Of a DNA stretch of 18,411 nt, positions 6,891 to 14,214 are shown piece after piece. The DNA is taken from positions 1 through 18,411 of the forward strand of contig CABUOE010000020.1 of assembly GCA_902493155.1 (NCBI GenBank), written 5' to 3'. The notes below the pieces were generated by a model, which made no database searches, was not told the DNA's origin, and was given only the letters and a program-made list of their open reading frames with translations. How positions within the stretch are numbered: the first letter of the stretch is position 1; each line of letters begins with the position of its first letter. The DNA comes from an uncultured Eubacteriales bacterium (GTDB lineage: Bacteria; Bacillota; Clostridia; Oscillospirales; Ruminococcaceae). Both the position numbers and the translations under genes were made by a program.

Positions 6891-8096
6891 ATGTCGGCTG
6901 TAAAAGTTTTGGATGGCGTTTATTCTGTCGGCGCCATGAATCCCAGTATGAGGGTGTTCGACATCGTGATGCATACTGAATATGGTACCACCTATAACTC
7001 GTATATTGTCAAAGGTTCTGAGAAAACCGCACTGGTGGAAGGGTGCCATAAGACGTTTCACAAGCAGTTTCTCGCCAATATCGAAGAAATTTGTCCTTTG
7101 GAAGAGATCGACTACATTGTTTTGAACCATAACGAGCCCGACCACAGCGGCGCTGTGGGAGAAGTGATCCGCCACAACCCTAACGCTGAGGTATATTGCA
7201 CCCAGGCGGGTTCCTTGTACATCAAGGGGATCACCAATCTGCCGGATATGAAAATTCACGTTATTAAGGATGGAGAAGAACTCTCCCTGGGAGGTAAGAC
7301 ATTCCGGTTCCTGTCGGCACCGTTTTTGCACTGGCCGGATTCTATGTTTACCTATCTGCCTGAGGACAAAGTGCTCTTTTCCTGCGATTTTCTCGGTTGC
7401 CATTACTGTGAGCCCTATACCTTTGACTATAATGTCACCAAACCGGCGGGCTACGAGAAGGCCCTGAAGGAATATTACGATGCGATTTTCGGGCCGTTCC
7501 CCTCTTATGTGCGCAAGGGCCTCGATAAAATAGAAGGTCTCGATATCGACTTTATCTGTACCAGCCACGGCCCCATCCTCACAAAAGACGGCCGCATCGG
7601 CTACACGCTGGAAAAATACGCCCAGTGGTGCGATAGTAAGCCCAACAATGTTCCCCAGATTCCGGTCTTTTACTGCTCGGCATACGGAAACACCCGTCAA
7701 CTGGCTCAGAAAATTGCCGAGGGTATTTTGGAAGTGCTGCCGAACGCCCAAGTGGAGGTGTTTGATATCATCAAACACGATATGGGTGAACTGGCAGCGA
7801 AGTTAAACCGCAGCGATGCTTTCGCCATTGGCTCCCCCACCATTAACCGTGACGCCGTTCCACCGGTTTGGCAGCTTTTGAGCCATGTGGACGCAGTGAA
7901 CAGCGGCAAGCGCCCGGCGCTGGTGTTTGGTTCCTACGGCTGGAGCGGAGAGGCGGCCGCCAACATCAAAGCCCGTCTGGAAGGCCTCAAAATGAAGGTG
8001 TTCAGCGACGGGTATCGAGTGGTGTTCGTCCCCACTGAAGAAGATTTGGCCAATGCGAAAGCTTTGGGCAGAGAATTTGCAGAAAGCTTTAAATAA
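6891..8096 (+). CDS. fprA: Flavodiiron protein (A-type flavoprotein FprA), O2/NO reductase
   Basis: A class A flavodiiron protein of 401 residues that reduces O2 to water and/or NO to N2O in the cytoplasm of anaerobes. The N-terminal metallo-beta-lactamase-like domain carries the full diiron set: H80-N-E82-P-D84-H85, H147, D166 and H226. The C-terminal flavodoxin domain starts near residue 257, with the FMN phosphate loop SAYGNTR at 263-269. AAAGGAG (6876-6882) lies 8 nt before the ATG. It sits in an operon behind a rubredoxin and a PerR-like operator, so oxidative induction and rubredoxin-fed electrons are likely. O2 versus NO preference cannot be read from the sequence. There is no fused rubredoxin or flavin reductase domain. 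Confidence 0.96.
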   Translation: MSAVKVLDGVYSVGAMNPSMRVFDIVMHTEYGTTYNSYIVKGSEKTALVEGCHKTFHKQFLANIEEICPLEEIDYIVLNHNEPDHSGAVGEVIRHNPNAEVYCTQAGSLYIKGITNLPDMKIHVIKDGEELSLGGKTFRFLSAPFLHWPDSMFTYLPEDKVLFSCDFLGCHYCEPYTFDYNVTKPAGYEKALKEYYDAIFGPFPSYVRKGLDKIEGLDIDFICTSHGPILTKDGRIGYTLEKYAQWCDSKPNNVPQIPVFYCSAYGNTRQLAQKIAEGILEVLPNAQVEVFDIIKHDMGELAAKLNRSDAFAIGSPTINRDAVPPVWQLLSHVDAVNSGKRPALVFGSYGWSGEAAANIKARLEGLKMKVFSDGYRVVFVPTEEDLANAKALGREFAESFK

Positions 8097-8104
8097 TCAG
8101 AATG

Positions 8105-8137
8105 AAAAAGCCGGGAGTCAACGACTCCCGGCTTTTT
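8105..8137. terminator. Bidirectional terminator between convergent genes
   Basis: AAAAAGCCGGGAGTC (8105-8119) and its exact complement (8123-8137) flank an AAC loop. The A5 and T5 ends make it a rho-independent terminator in both directions, serving fprA on the + strand and the PHP gene on the - strand, whose stop codon begins six nt away. Confidence 0.92.
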
Positions 8138-8143
8138 GTTCGC

Positions 8144-9434
8144 TTATTCATATTTAGCAAAATACTTTTTCATCAAATTGACGGTTTGCCCCTTCAAACC
8201 CGCCAGTCGATCCCGGGCTCCGCTGTCTCCGCCGATATAAGCCCGCATCAGCCGGCCCTCCTCGTAGCAAAGCTCATCGTGAAGGGGAAAATAGTTGCGG
8301 TTTAGGAAGATGCCGTAGCTGACCATCCGGAAGCTGCCGTAAAAATGGGGTTGTTCTCCCTTATATTCCTCGATGGGAATACTGTACCCGCCCTTGACGG
8401 CCTCGATGATTTCGTCCCGTGTATTCCCATGGGCCAATACGATAGTTTTTTGCTCGTTGAAGAGGTTCCGGTTGACAGTGCCGTGGGAGTCGCTGCTGCC
8501 CACGATAGGAATATTGGCTCCGTTTACACACATATCGTGCCAGAAGGAGGTTTGCAGGTTGTTTTCCCGCATAGGGTGGCCGTTTAACAGCTCAAAGGCG
8601 TCGGCAAAGCCGTTTTCCAGATAGAATTTCGTAAAACCGGGGGTCACGTGGTAGACGTTGGGAATCCAGTAAGGGTGGCAGAAGATGGACATACCGTTTG
8701 CCGCCTTGATTTGCCTGAACACTTCTAAGCAGCAGGCATGGACGAAGGGGTCCACTCCCTCCGGCAGCTCGCCCAGCTCCTTGGCGGCAGCCTCCACTTT
8801 TTCCATCCACTCCGGTACGGGGAAGATATTATTCTGTTCATCCATGGTGCGGCACAGGTCGTTAACGCTGAAATCGCCGCCGAAATTGATGATGTGAATG
8901 TGGCTTTTCACCGGATGGATTTCCTCACCGGGATAAATTTTATAATCCATGGGAATGTCTTTGTAGGCGTCAATGGCGTTTATGGAGGGAGATCTCTGAC
9001 CGTGGTCGGTGATGGAAATAAAATCGAAGCCCGCCTGACGGTACATAGCGGCCACAAATTCCGGAGCTTCTCTTCCGTCAGAGCGGCAGGTGATAGGGAT
9101 ACCGGCCAAAAAGGTCCTCTTTAAGAGAATAGACGGACAACTGCACAAACCAGCGCTCTTCTCCCTTGCGGAAAATGCGCACCATGTGTTCCTGCTCGCC
9201 TACAAAGGCATGGGAAAAAGCGATAACGCCGTGGAGGACTTTTACGGAATACTCAATAACGGCTGGTCGGGTATCGGAATAGATGTCCGCTGTCATGGGG
9301 TAGATTCGAACGACGTAGTTCCCGCCTTCTTCAAACGCCACATGGCTGGACAGCGTTCGGACAGTGATGAGCGTTGCCTTGTCTTCCCGGACGATTTTAG
9401 GGTAAATGTCATAAAAATACAGTTCATTGAGCAC
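8144..9434 (-). pseudogene. PHP-domain metallophosphoesterase, broken by a small deletion
   Basis: Two adjacent - strand frames together make one PHP-family protein. The 5' part (9434 down to 9078, 118 codons) is the N-terminal beta-rich domain and ends FGRYPY before reading out of frame to TGA. The 3' part resumes in another frame at TCRSDGREAPEF (from about 9091) and runs to 8144. It keeps the later metal motifs: ITDH, YPGEEIHP, FCHPYW and GSSDSHG. The family norm between GRYPY and T-x-x-SDG is a K/R-G-D-x-H-x-H segment. That segment is absent here, consistent with a 20-nt deletion that both removes the first HxH metal ligands and shifts the frame. The GTG start at 9434 has AAAGGAGG 8 nt upstream and its promoter is intact, so the lesion looks recent. 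No ribosome binding site serves the 3' part, so catalytic activity is unlikely. Confidence 0.8.
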
Positions 9435-9465
9435 AGTAAAAGCCTCCTTTTGTGAGAAAATCTCA

Positions 9466-9514
9466 AAAACGGATGTGAATTCTGATTTTTACATCAGTTT
9501 ATCACATCCGTTTT
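9466..9514 (-). terminator. Terminator of the symporter gene, overlapping the PHP promoter
   Basis: AAAACGGATGTGA (9466-9478) and TCACATCCGTTTT (9502-9514) form a perfect 13-bp stem. A second stem, CTGAT (9482-9486) with ATCAG (9493-9497), sits inside the loop. Read on the - strand it follows the symporter stop codon by about 30 nt and ends in a T run, so it works as that gene's terminator. Confidence 0.7.
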
Positions 9515-9524
9515 CCAAAAGCAA
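9496..9524 (-). promoter_or_regulatory. Promoter of the PHP gene
   Basis: On the - strand, TTGCTT (9519-9524) is followed by a 17-nt spacer and TAAACT (9496-9501), preceded by TGA (extended -10). The -10 lies inside the loop of the upstream gene's terminator hairpin, so only read-through transcripts could fold the complete hairpin. The start site is near 9489. Confidence 0.55.
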
Positions 9525-9542
9525 GGAGTTTCTTATAATAAT

Positions 9543-10877
9543 TTACCCGATTCCATGGTAGGAGATGCCCAAAATAAACACGATCACTGCCAGTAGGATA
9601 TAAACGTATTTCCCACAGAAGTCAAAGAATTTTCCCAAGGGCCTTTTTCGACCGACATTGAGCTCTGCGTCGATTTTTTTGGTGCCCAGCACCCAGTAAA
9701 TCATGATGGCGCCCAGCATTGCGCCGAAGGGAACCACATAAATGGTGATCACGTCCATCCACGCGCCCAGGAAGGGCTCGTATTCGATGAAAATGCCCAC
9801 CAACAGTACGGCGGCTCCCACCAACAGGATGGAGGGGATGCGTTTCATCCGAAGCTCTTTCTGGGCCGCTTCGGAACAAACTTCAAACATGTTGACCAAG
9901 GATGTGATGCCCGCGAATAAGACGGACAGGAAAAACAGTGCCGCAAAAAGCCGTCCCATAGGCATCTGGGCAAAGACCTTCGGCAAAGTGATGAACATGA
10001 GGGGCGGGCCTGACGTAGGGTCCAACTGGAAAGCGAAAACAGCGGGGATGATGGCGAAACCAGCGATCAGTGCAGCGCATGTATCGAGCAATGCCGTCAT
10101 GCCGGCGGAATGGACGATATTTTCCTTCTTATTCAGGTAGCTTCCGTAGATGATCATGCCGGAGCCGGTAATAGAAAGGGAGAAAAAGGCCTGTCCCATG
10201 GCCATGACCCAGGTCTCGGGTTTCAGAAGATATTCCCATTTGGGCATCAAGAGGTAACGGTAGCCTTCGCCTGCGCCGTCGAGGAAGGCCACCCGTACGG
10301 CAATGATGATAAACAGGAGGAAAAAGGCGGGCATCATAATTTTATTGACCTTTTCAATGCCCTTTAAAACGCCGCCGATGAGGATGATCACCGTCAAGGC
10401 CACCACGATGATATGCCAGGGAATGCTTCCGAATTGTCCGGTGGCTCCCGCAAAATATTCGTTCGACGGTACGCTGATCAGGTCACCTGTGACAGCGCCC
10501 CACACCGAACGGAGCACCCAACCGACGATAACGGCGTAGCCGATGGCAATGCCCAAAGAACCGAGGAGGGGGATCGCCCCTAATAATTTGCCGCCTTTCT
10601 TGCCGCGGGATTTCATGGCGTAGTCATAAGAGCCGATAGGGCCGGTCCCGGTGAGCCTTCCCAGACCGAACTCGCCGGACAGGCCGACGACGCCGAACAG
10701 GATAATGAACAGAAAGTAGGGAATCAAAAATGCTGCGCCACCGTAGGAGCCCAGCCGGTAGGGAAACATCCAGATATTGCCCATGCCCACAGCCGAGCCA
10801 ACAGAAGCGAGGATAAAGCCGATTTTGCTGTCGAAGCCGCCGTTTGTATTTTGCAGCGAGTTGTCCGCAGATTTCAT
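9543..10877 (-). CDS. Sodium-dependent amino-acid symporter (NSS/SNF family)
   Basis: A polytopic membrane protein of 444 residues in the neurotransmitter:sodium symporter family (LeuT fold), using Na+ to import an amino acid or amine. The size and hydrophobic pattern fit about 11 membrane spans, as in the shorter bacterial members. TM1 carries GSAVGMGNIWMFPYRLG (27-43) and TM6 the unwound FFSLSITGSGMIIYGSY substrate/sodium segment. M37 stands where LeuT has the extracellular-gate Arg30, and R41 stands where LeuT has Gln34. AAAGGA directly abuts an ATG at 10889, which leaves no spacing; the ATG at 10877, 12 nt away, is the better start. The gene diverges from an Lrp-family regulator and aminotransferase, suggesting a linked amino-acid substrate; the substrate itself is not readable. 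Confidence 0.93.
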   Translation of the reverse strand: MKSADNSLQNTNGGFDSKIGFILASVGSAVGMGNIWMFPYRLGSYGGAAFLIPYFLFIILFGVVGLSGEFGLGRLTGTGPIGSYDYAMKSRGKKGGKLLGAIPLLGSLGIAIGYAVIVGWVLRSVWGAVTGDLISVPSNEYFAGATGQFGSIPWHIIVVALTVIILIGGVLKGIEKVNKIMMPAFFLLFIIIAVRVAFLDGAGEGYRYLLMPKWEYLLKPETWVMAMGQAFFSLSITGSGMIIYGSYLNKKENIVHSAGMTALLDTCAALIAGFAIIPAVFAFQLDPTSGPPLMFITLPKVFAQMPMGRLFAALFFLSVLFAGITSLVNMFEVCSEAAQKELRMKRIPSILLVGAAVLLVGIFIEYEPFLGAWMDVITIYVVPFGAMLGAIMIYWVLGTKKIDAELNVGRKRPLGKFFDFCGKYVYILLAVIVFILGISYHGIG

Positions 10878-10913
10878 AAAGAGTAACATTCCTTTCTGGA
10901 TGTTTTAGCCGGT

Positions 10914-10932
10914 TTTGCGGCAAATACGCAAA
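10914..10932 (-). promoter_or_regulatory. Short hairpin in the symporter leader
   Basis: TTTGCG (10914-10919) and CGCAAA (10927-10932) form a 6-bp inverted repeat with a 7-nt loop in the symporter's 5' untranslated region, about 20 nt ahead of its ribosome binding site. No T run follows on either strand, so it is not a terminator. It matches no riboswitch I recognise. Confidence 0.35.
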
Positions 10933-10939
10933 GCGCTAT

Positions 10940-10962
10940 GTTTGAAAGGCACCCTTTCAAAC
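10940..10962. promoter_or_regulatory. 10-bp perfect inverted repeat, possible operator
   Basis: GTTTGAAAGG-CAC-CCTTTCAAAC is a perfect 10-bp dyad with a 3-nt centre, lying about 35 nt downstream of the likely symporter promoter on the - strand. It could be an operator for the neighbouring Lrp-type protein or an RNA hairpin in the leader. Its role is unknown. Confidence 0.5.
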
Positions 10963-10994
10963 TGTCTTTTTCAATGCGATCTATAATTTTTCAT

Positions 10995-11003
10995 AGTCTA
11001 CCA
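10995..11003 (-). promoter_or_regulatory. Weak extended -10 promoter for the symporter
   Basis: On the - strand TGG-TAGACT (11003 to 10995) is an extended -10 in an AT-rich region with no good -35 at 16-18 nt. It is the best promoter candidate I see for the symporter, giving a leader of about 110 nt. Confidence 0.3.
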
Positions 11004-11029
11004 TATTTATTATGATGCAAGAAATCCGG

Positions 11030-11110
11030 TTTTGCCCCTTGTGGGCAAAATTGAGGACAACGTCCTCAAAGGGTTTCTTCAGCGATAAACACAGTTCTAC
11101 TGCGTTTATC
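11030..11110. repeat. Cluster of three tandem palindromes (REP-like element candidate)
   Basis: Three near-perfect inverted repeats lie end to end. TTTTGCCC/GGGCAAAA (11030-11037 and 11043-11050) is followed with no gap by TTGAGGAC/GTCCTCAA (11051-11058 and 11062-11069). After 14 nt comes GATAAAC-a-CAGT/ACTG-c-GTTTATC (11084-11095 and 11099-11110), with one mismatch. Loops are 3-5 nt. None carries a terminator T run suited to a flanking gene. Such clusters are typical of dispersed intergenic palindromic repeats, but no second copy exists in this window. Confidence 0.5.
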
Positions 11111-11189
11111 TTACCACAATTTGCAGGCTTTGACCAGTATTTGCCGGAATTTTATCGGAATCCAGCATTAGACCGCCACCTGTCCTGTG

Positions 11190-11236
11190 TTTTTCCACAA
11201 AATTTATCGGCTTTCTTTTGAAAAGTCGTGGAAAAA
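11190..11236. other. Long imperfect hairpin upstream of the Lrp gene promoter
   Basis: TTTTTCCAC (11190-11198) and GTGGAAAAA (11228-11236) form a perfect 9-bp stem. A weaker inner pairing (CTTTT/AAAAG around 11214-11224) lies in the loop. It ends four nt before the -35 region of the Lrp gene promoter and could be a binding dyad for the autoregulator. Apart from this and the palindrome cluster, the 457-base divergent region shows no gene. Confidence 0.35.
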
Positions 11237-11239
11237 GGG

Positions 11240-11268
11240 TTTTCATTTCCGCCGTATTTTGGTATACT
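11240..11268 (+). promoter_or_regulatory. Promoter of the Lrp-aminotransferase operon
   Basis: TTTTCA (11240-11245), a 17-nt spacer and TATACT (11263-11268), preceded by TGG (extended -10). The start site is near 11275, about 60 nt before the coding start. Confidence 0.65.
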
Positions 11269-11334
11269 AAGAAAAGAACCGACAAAAGAAGCGGTTTTCA
11301 TTTATTTTATCGAAAGAAAGGAATGAGCGCCAGT

Positions 11335-11814
11335 ATGGATAAACTGCTGCAAATTTTGAACGGGAATGCCAGAATCGAGGCCGATAAAATCGCGGTCATG
11401 CTGAATATGACAAAGGAGCAGGTTGAAGCCGCCATCGCGGAATACGAGAAAAAAGGCGTCATTCGCGGATATAAGCCGCTTCTGGACTACGACAAGATCG
11501 ATACCCAGTTTGTCGAAGCGGTTATCGAACTGAAAGTCACTCCCAAACGGGATTTTGGATTTGAGGAAATCGCCCAGAAAATCAGCAGCTACCACGAGGT
11601 GGACAGCGTCTACCTCATGAGCGGTGGCTATGACCTCCACGTACAGGTGGTGGGCAAAACTTTTAAGGACATCGCCCTCTTCGTCGCACAGCGTCTTGCG
11701 GTTTTGGACGGGGTCGTTTCGACGGCCACCCATTTTGTGCTCTCCCGGTACAAAGACCGGGGCGTGCTCATGGGACAGGACGGCATTGACGAGAGGAGGA
11801 ACGTTTCCCTGTGA
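11335..11814 (+). CDS. Lrp/AsnC family transcriptional regulator
   Basis: A 159-residue feast/famine regulator. Residues 1-50 form the N-terminal winged helix-turn-helix (MDKLLQILNGNARIEADKIAVML...GVIRGYKPLL). Residues about 65-140 form the RAM (ACT-like) effector and oligomerisation domain, with the conserved VxLMSGGYDL stretch. Such proteins bind an amino acid and often control their own operon and adjacent transport genes. AAAGGA lies 12 nt before this ATG; an in-frame ATG at 11323 abuts it directly and is less plausible. The stop codon overlaps the next gene's start by one base (TGATG), implying translational coupling. The pairing with an aminotransferase matches Bacillus alaR-alaT, so alanine is a candidate effector by analogy only. 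Confidence 0.92.
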   Translation: MDKLLQILNGNARIEADKIAVMLNMTKEQVEAAIAEYEKKGVIRGYKPLLDYDKIDTQFVEAVIELKVTPKRDFGFEEIAQKISSYHEVDSVYLMSGGYDLHVQVVGKTFKDIALFVAQRLAVLDGVVSTATHFVLSRYKDRGVLMGQDGIDERRNVSL

Positions 11815-12998
11815 TGAACATTGAAAACTTGATATCCAGCCGGACGGCTTCCTTAAAGCCGTCCGGCATCCGGCGATTTTTCGACATCGCCAACGAGATG
11901 GAAGGGGTCATCTCGCTGGGTGTGGGTGAACCGGACTTTAAAACCCCATATTCCGTCCGCCGGGCGGGCATCGAAAACCTCCAGATGGGAAAAACCGCAT
12001 ATACAGCAAATGCGGGCTTAGCGGAGCTCCGAAATGCCATCAGCCGCTATCTGGAGCGGAAATTTAACCTGAGTTACGATCCAAAATCCGAGGTGCTGGT
12101 TACAGTGGGCGGTTCAGAGGCCATCGACCTTTGCATTCGCGCCTTTGTGAACCCCGGTGAGGAAGTGTTGATTCCCGAGCCTTGTTTTGTAGCGTATGCT
12201 CCCATCGTCACCATGACTTGTGGAGTACCGGTGCCTATCAAAACGGTGGCGGAAGACGAGTTTAGGCTGACTGCCAAGCAACTGGAGGCGGCCATCACCG
12301 ATAAAACCAAGGTTCTGGTCCTTCCGTTCCCCAATAATCCCACCGGAGCAGTCATGCGTCGGGAGCATTTGGAAGAAATTGCGGCGGTTTTACGGAAACA
12401 CGATATTATCGTCCTGTCCGACGAAATTTACGCCGAGCTTACTTATAACGGCCGTCACGTTTCCATTGCGGAAATCGACGGTATGAAGGAGCGGACTATC
12501 ATCGTCAACGGTTTTTCCAAGACCTTTGCCATGACCGGATGGCGTTTAGGCTTCGCCACCGGCCCTGCCCCCGCCATCAAACAGATGACTAAGCTTCACC
12601 AGTACGCTATTATGTGCGCCCCCACTACCGCTCAATACGCGGCCATCGAGGCACTTGACCACTGTGAGGAAAACATCTGCCAGATGCGGGAAGAGTACAA
12701 CATGCGGCGGCGGTTTATCGTGGACGCTTTCAACAAAATCGGCCTGCACACCTTTGAGCCGCAGGGGGCCTTCTACATCTTTCCCTGTATCCAGAGCACC
12801 GGCATGACGTCGGACGAGTTCTGCGAAAAGCTGCTCTACAGCAAAAAGGTGGCCGTCGTCCCCGGAACTGCCTTTGGTGACAGCGGGGAAGGCTTTATCA
12901 GGGTTTCCTACTCCTATTCGGTCAACCATTTAAACGAAGCGGTGAAACGGATCGGCGAATTCGTGGAAGAAGTAAAACAGGGACAGCATAAAGACTAA
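11814..12998 (+). CDS. Class I/II PLP-dependent aminotransferase
   Basis: A fold-type I aminotransferase of 394 residues in the AspC/PatA/AlaT group, moving an amino group between an amino acid and a 2-oxo acid. The PLP-binding set is visible: GGSEAI after the N-terminal substrate region, FPNNPTG with N175, DEIYAELTY with D203 and Y206, and Schiff-base lysine K236 in GFSKTFAMTGWRLGF. AGGAGG lies at 11794-11799, inside the end of the Lrp gene. The ATG at 11814 overlaps that gene's TGA; a GTG at 11811 is a possible alternative. Tight coupling to an Lrp-type regulator and a divergent amino-acid symporter suggests a catabolic or pool-balancing role. Alanine, aspartate or an aromatic substrate cannot be separated from the sequence. 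Confidence 0.93.
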   Translation: MNIENLISSRTASLKPSGIRRFFDIANEMEGVISLGVGEPDFKTPYSVRRAGIENLQMGKTAYTANAGLAELRNAISRYLERKFNLSYDPKSEVLVTVGGSEAIDLCIRAFVNPGEEVLIPEPCFVAYAPIVTMTCGVPVPIKTVAEDEFRLTAKQLEAAITDKTKVLVLPFPNNPTGAVMRREHLEEIAAVLRKHDIIVLSDEIYAELTYNGRHVSIAEIDGMKERTIIVNGFSKTFAMTGWRLGFATGPAPAIKQMTKLHQYAIMCAPTTAQYAAIEALDHCEENICQMREEYNMRRRFIVDAFNKIGLHTFEPQGAFYIFPCIQSTGMTSDEFCEKLLYSKKVAVVPGTAFGDSGEGFIRVSYSYSVNHLNEAVKRIGEFVEEVKQGQHKD

Positions 12999-13003
12999 TT
13001 GAG

Positions 13004-13037
13004 AACGGGGCGGGCAGGTTGCCCATCCCGTTTCTTT
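13004..13037 (+). terminator. Terminator after the aminotransferase
   Basis: AACGGG-gc-GGGCA (13004-13016) pairs with TGCCC-at-CCCGTT (13020-13032), with one G-U pair and one mismatch, followed by TTCTTT. A moderately strong intrinsic terminator that may leak into the DUF362 gene, for which no clear separate promoter is seen. Confidence 0.7.
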
Positions 13038-13066
13038 ACATGATATCAGAAAGGTTTTGATGCAGT

Positions 13067-14200
13067 TTGGTTTCCATCCGACACACGGCTTGCTATGAGC
13101 AAAAAATTGTCCAGGAGAGTATAGACGCGCATTTTGTGCAGCTTCATCTGGACGAAATTTTGAAGTCCGGTATGAAAGTGGTTATCAAGCCGAACCTCTT
13201 GATGAAGCGGATGCCGGAGGAAGGTACCACCGCCCATCCTGCGCTGGTGGAAGCGGTTATCCGGCATTTACAGGAGCTGGGTGTGACCGACATCACCATT
13301 GCCGACAGTCCCGGAGGAGTTTATTCGAAGCCGCTTTTGATGGGCATTTACAGGGCTACCGGCATGGAGGACATCGCCCGGAGGCTTTCTGTAAAGCTTA
13401 ACGAGGATATAGGGTCTACATATGTTCCAAATCCCAATGGCGTTGTCTGCAAGGGCTTTGATCTCATCAACCCTATTGTGGAGGCGGATTTTATCATCTC
13501 CATCGCCAAGCTCAAGACCCACTGTATGGCGGGCTTAAGCGGGGGAGTCAAGAATCTATTTGGCTGTATCCCGGGGCTGACAAAGCCGGAATTCCATTGG
13601 CGGTATCCGGAAGAGAAGGACTTCTGCAATATGCTTGTGGATTTGTGCGAGACGGTGAAGCCTGACATCACCTTTGTAGACGCGGTGGTATCCATGGAAG
13701 GGGACGGCCCCTCATCGGGAAGCCTGCGGGAGACGGGAATGACCCTTTGCGCCACTTCGCCCTATGAGCTTGATTTGGTGCTTTCCCAGGTGATTCATCG
13801 CCCGCCGGAACAGATTTATACCATCGTCAACGCGGTGGAGCGAGGGTTGAGCCCATTGTCGCCGGAAGAGGTAGCCGTCTGCGGCGATCCTCTGCTTACT
13901 TATGAGGATTTTAAGCAGCCGAAATCCAAGGGGATCGATTTTATGGCCTTTGTGCCAGCGCCTCTGCGTCCAGTGGTCAAGCCGGCGGTGAACCGGTTTT
14001 TTACCCCGCGGCCCCAGGTGAAAAAGAGCGTCTGCATCGGCTGCGGCAAGTGCGCTGAAAGCTGCCCTGCCAAAACCATCCGCATCGAGAATCGAAAGGC
14101 GCATATTTACCACGAAAATTGCATCAAATGCTACTGTTGCCATGAAATGTGCCCGGTCAAGGCGATTCACGTGCGGCGAAACCCTATATTGAACCTCTGA
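13067..14200 (+). CDS. DUF362 protein with two C-terminal 4Fe-4S ferredoxin motifs
   Basis: A 377-residue protein. The N-terminal DUF362 domain (about 1-300) shows the family's KVVIKPNLL, the TTAHPALVEAVI stretch, IADSPGG and KLKTHCMAGLSGGVKNLFG. The C-terminal bacterial ferredoxin module has two CxxCxxCxxxCP motifs: C323, C326, C329 and C333, then C352, C355, C358 and C362, with an extra C357. It is likely a cytoplasmic iron-sulfur protein; the substrate and reaction of the family are not established. The start is odd: an in-frame TGA at 13058 leaves only TTG at 13067, 12 nt after AGAAAGG. An ATG at 13060, closer to that site, is one base out of frame. The HAD gene begins 14 nt after the stop, pointing to one operon. 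Confidence 0.88.
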   Translation: MVSIRHTACYEQKIVQESIDAHFVQLHLDEILKSGMKVVIKPNLLMKRMPEEGTTAHPALVEAVIRHLQELGVTDITIADSPGGVYSKPLLMGIYRATGMEDIARRLSVKLNEDIGSTYVPNPNGVVCKGFDLINPIVEADFIISIAKLKTHCMAGLSGGVKNLFGCIPGLTKPEFHWRYPEEKDFCNMLVDLCETVKPDITFVDAVVSMEGDGPSSGSLRETGMTLCATSPYELDLVLSQVIHRPPEQIYTIVNAVERGLSPLSPEEVAVCGDPLLTYEDFKQPKSKGIDFMAFVPAPLRPVVKPAVNRFFTPRPQVKKSVCIGCGKCAESCPAKTIRIENRKAHIYHENCIKCYCCHEMCPVKAIHVRRNPILNL

Positions 14201-14214
14201 TAAGGAGCAATATT

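Noticed and set aside
9533..9547. TTATAATAATTTACC, a possible second PerR-like box upstream of the PHP promoter.
   Set aside because: Only one half-site is good; the other half overlaps the end of the symporter gene and does not match.
10878..11003. The symporter leader as a riboswitch, since it holds two hairpins.
   Set aside because: It is short, lacks the conserved core of any riboswitch class I know, and has no terminator or sequestering stem over the ribosome site.
11012..11221. A 69-codon open frame on the + strand between the symporter and the Lrp gene.
   Set aside because: It runs straight through the three palindromes and the long hairpin, has no ribosome binding site and resembles no protein family.
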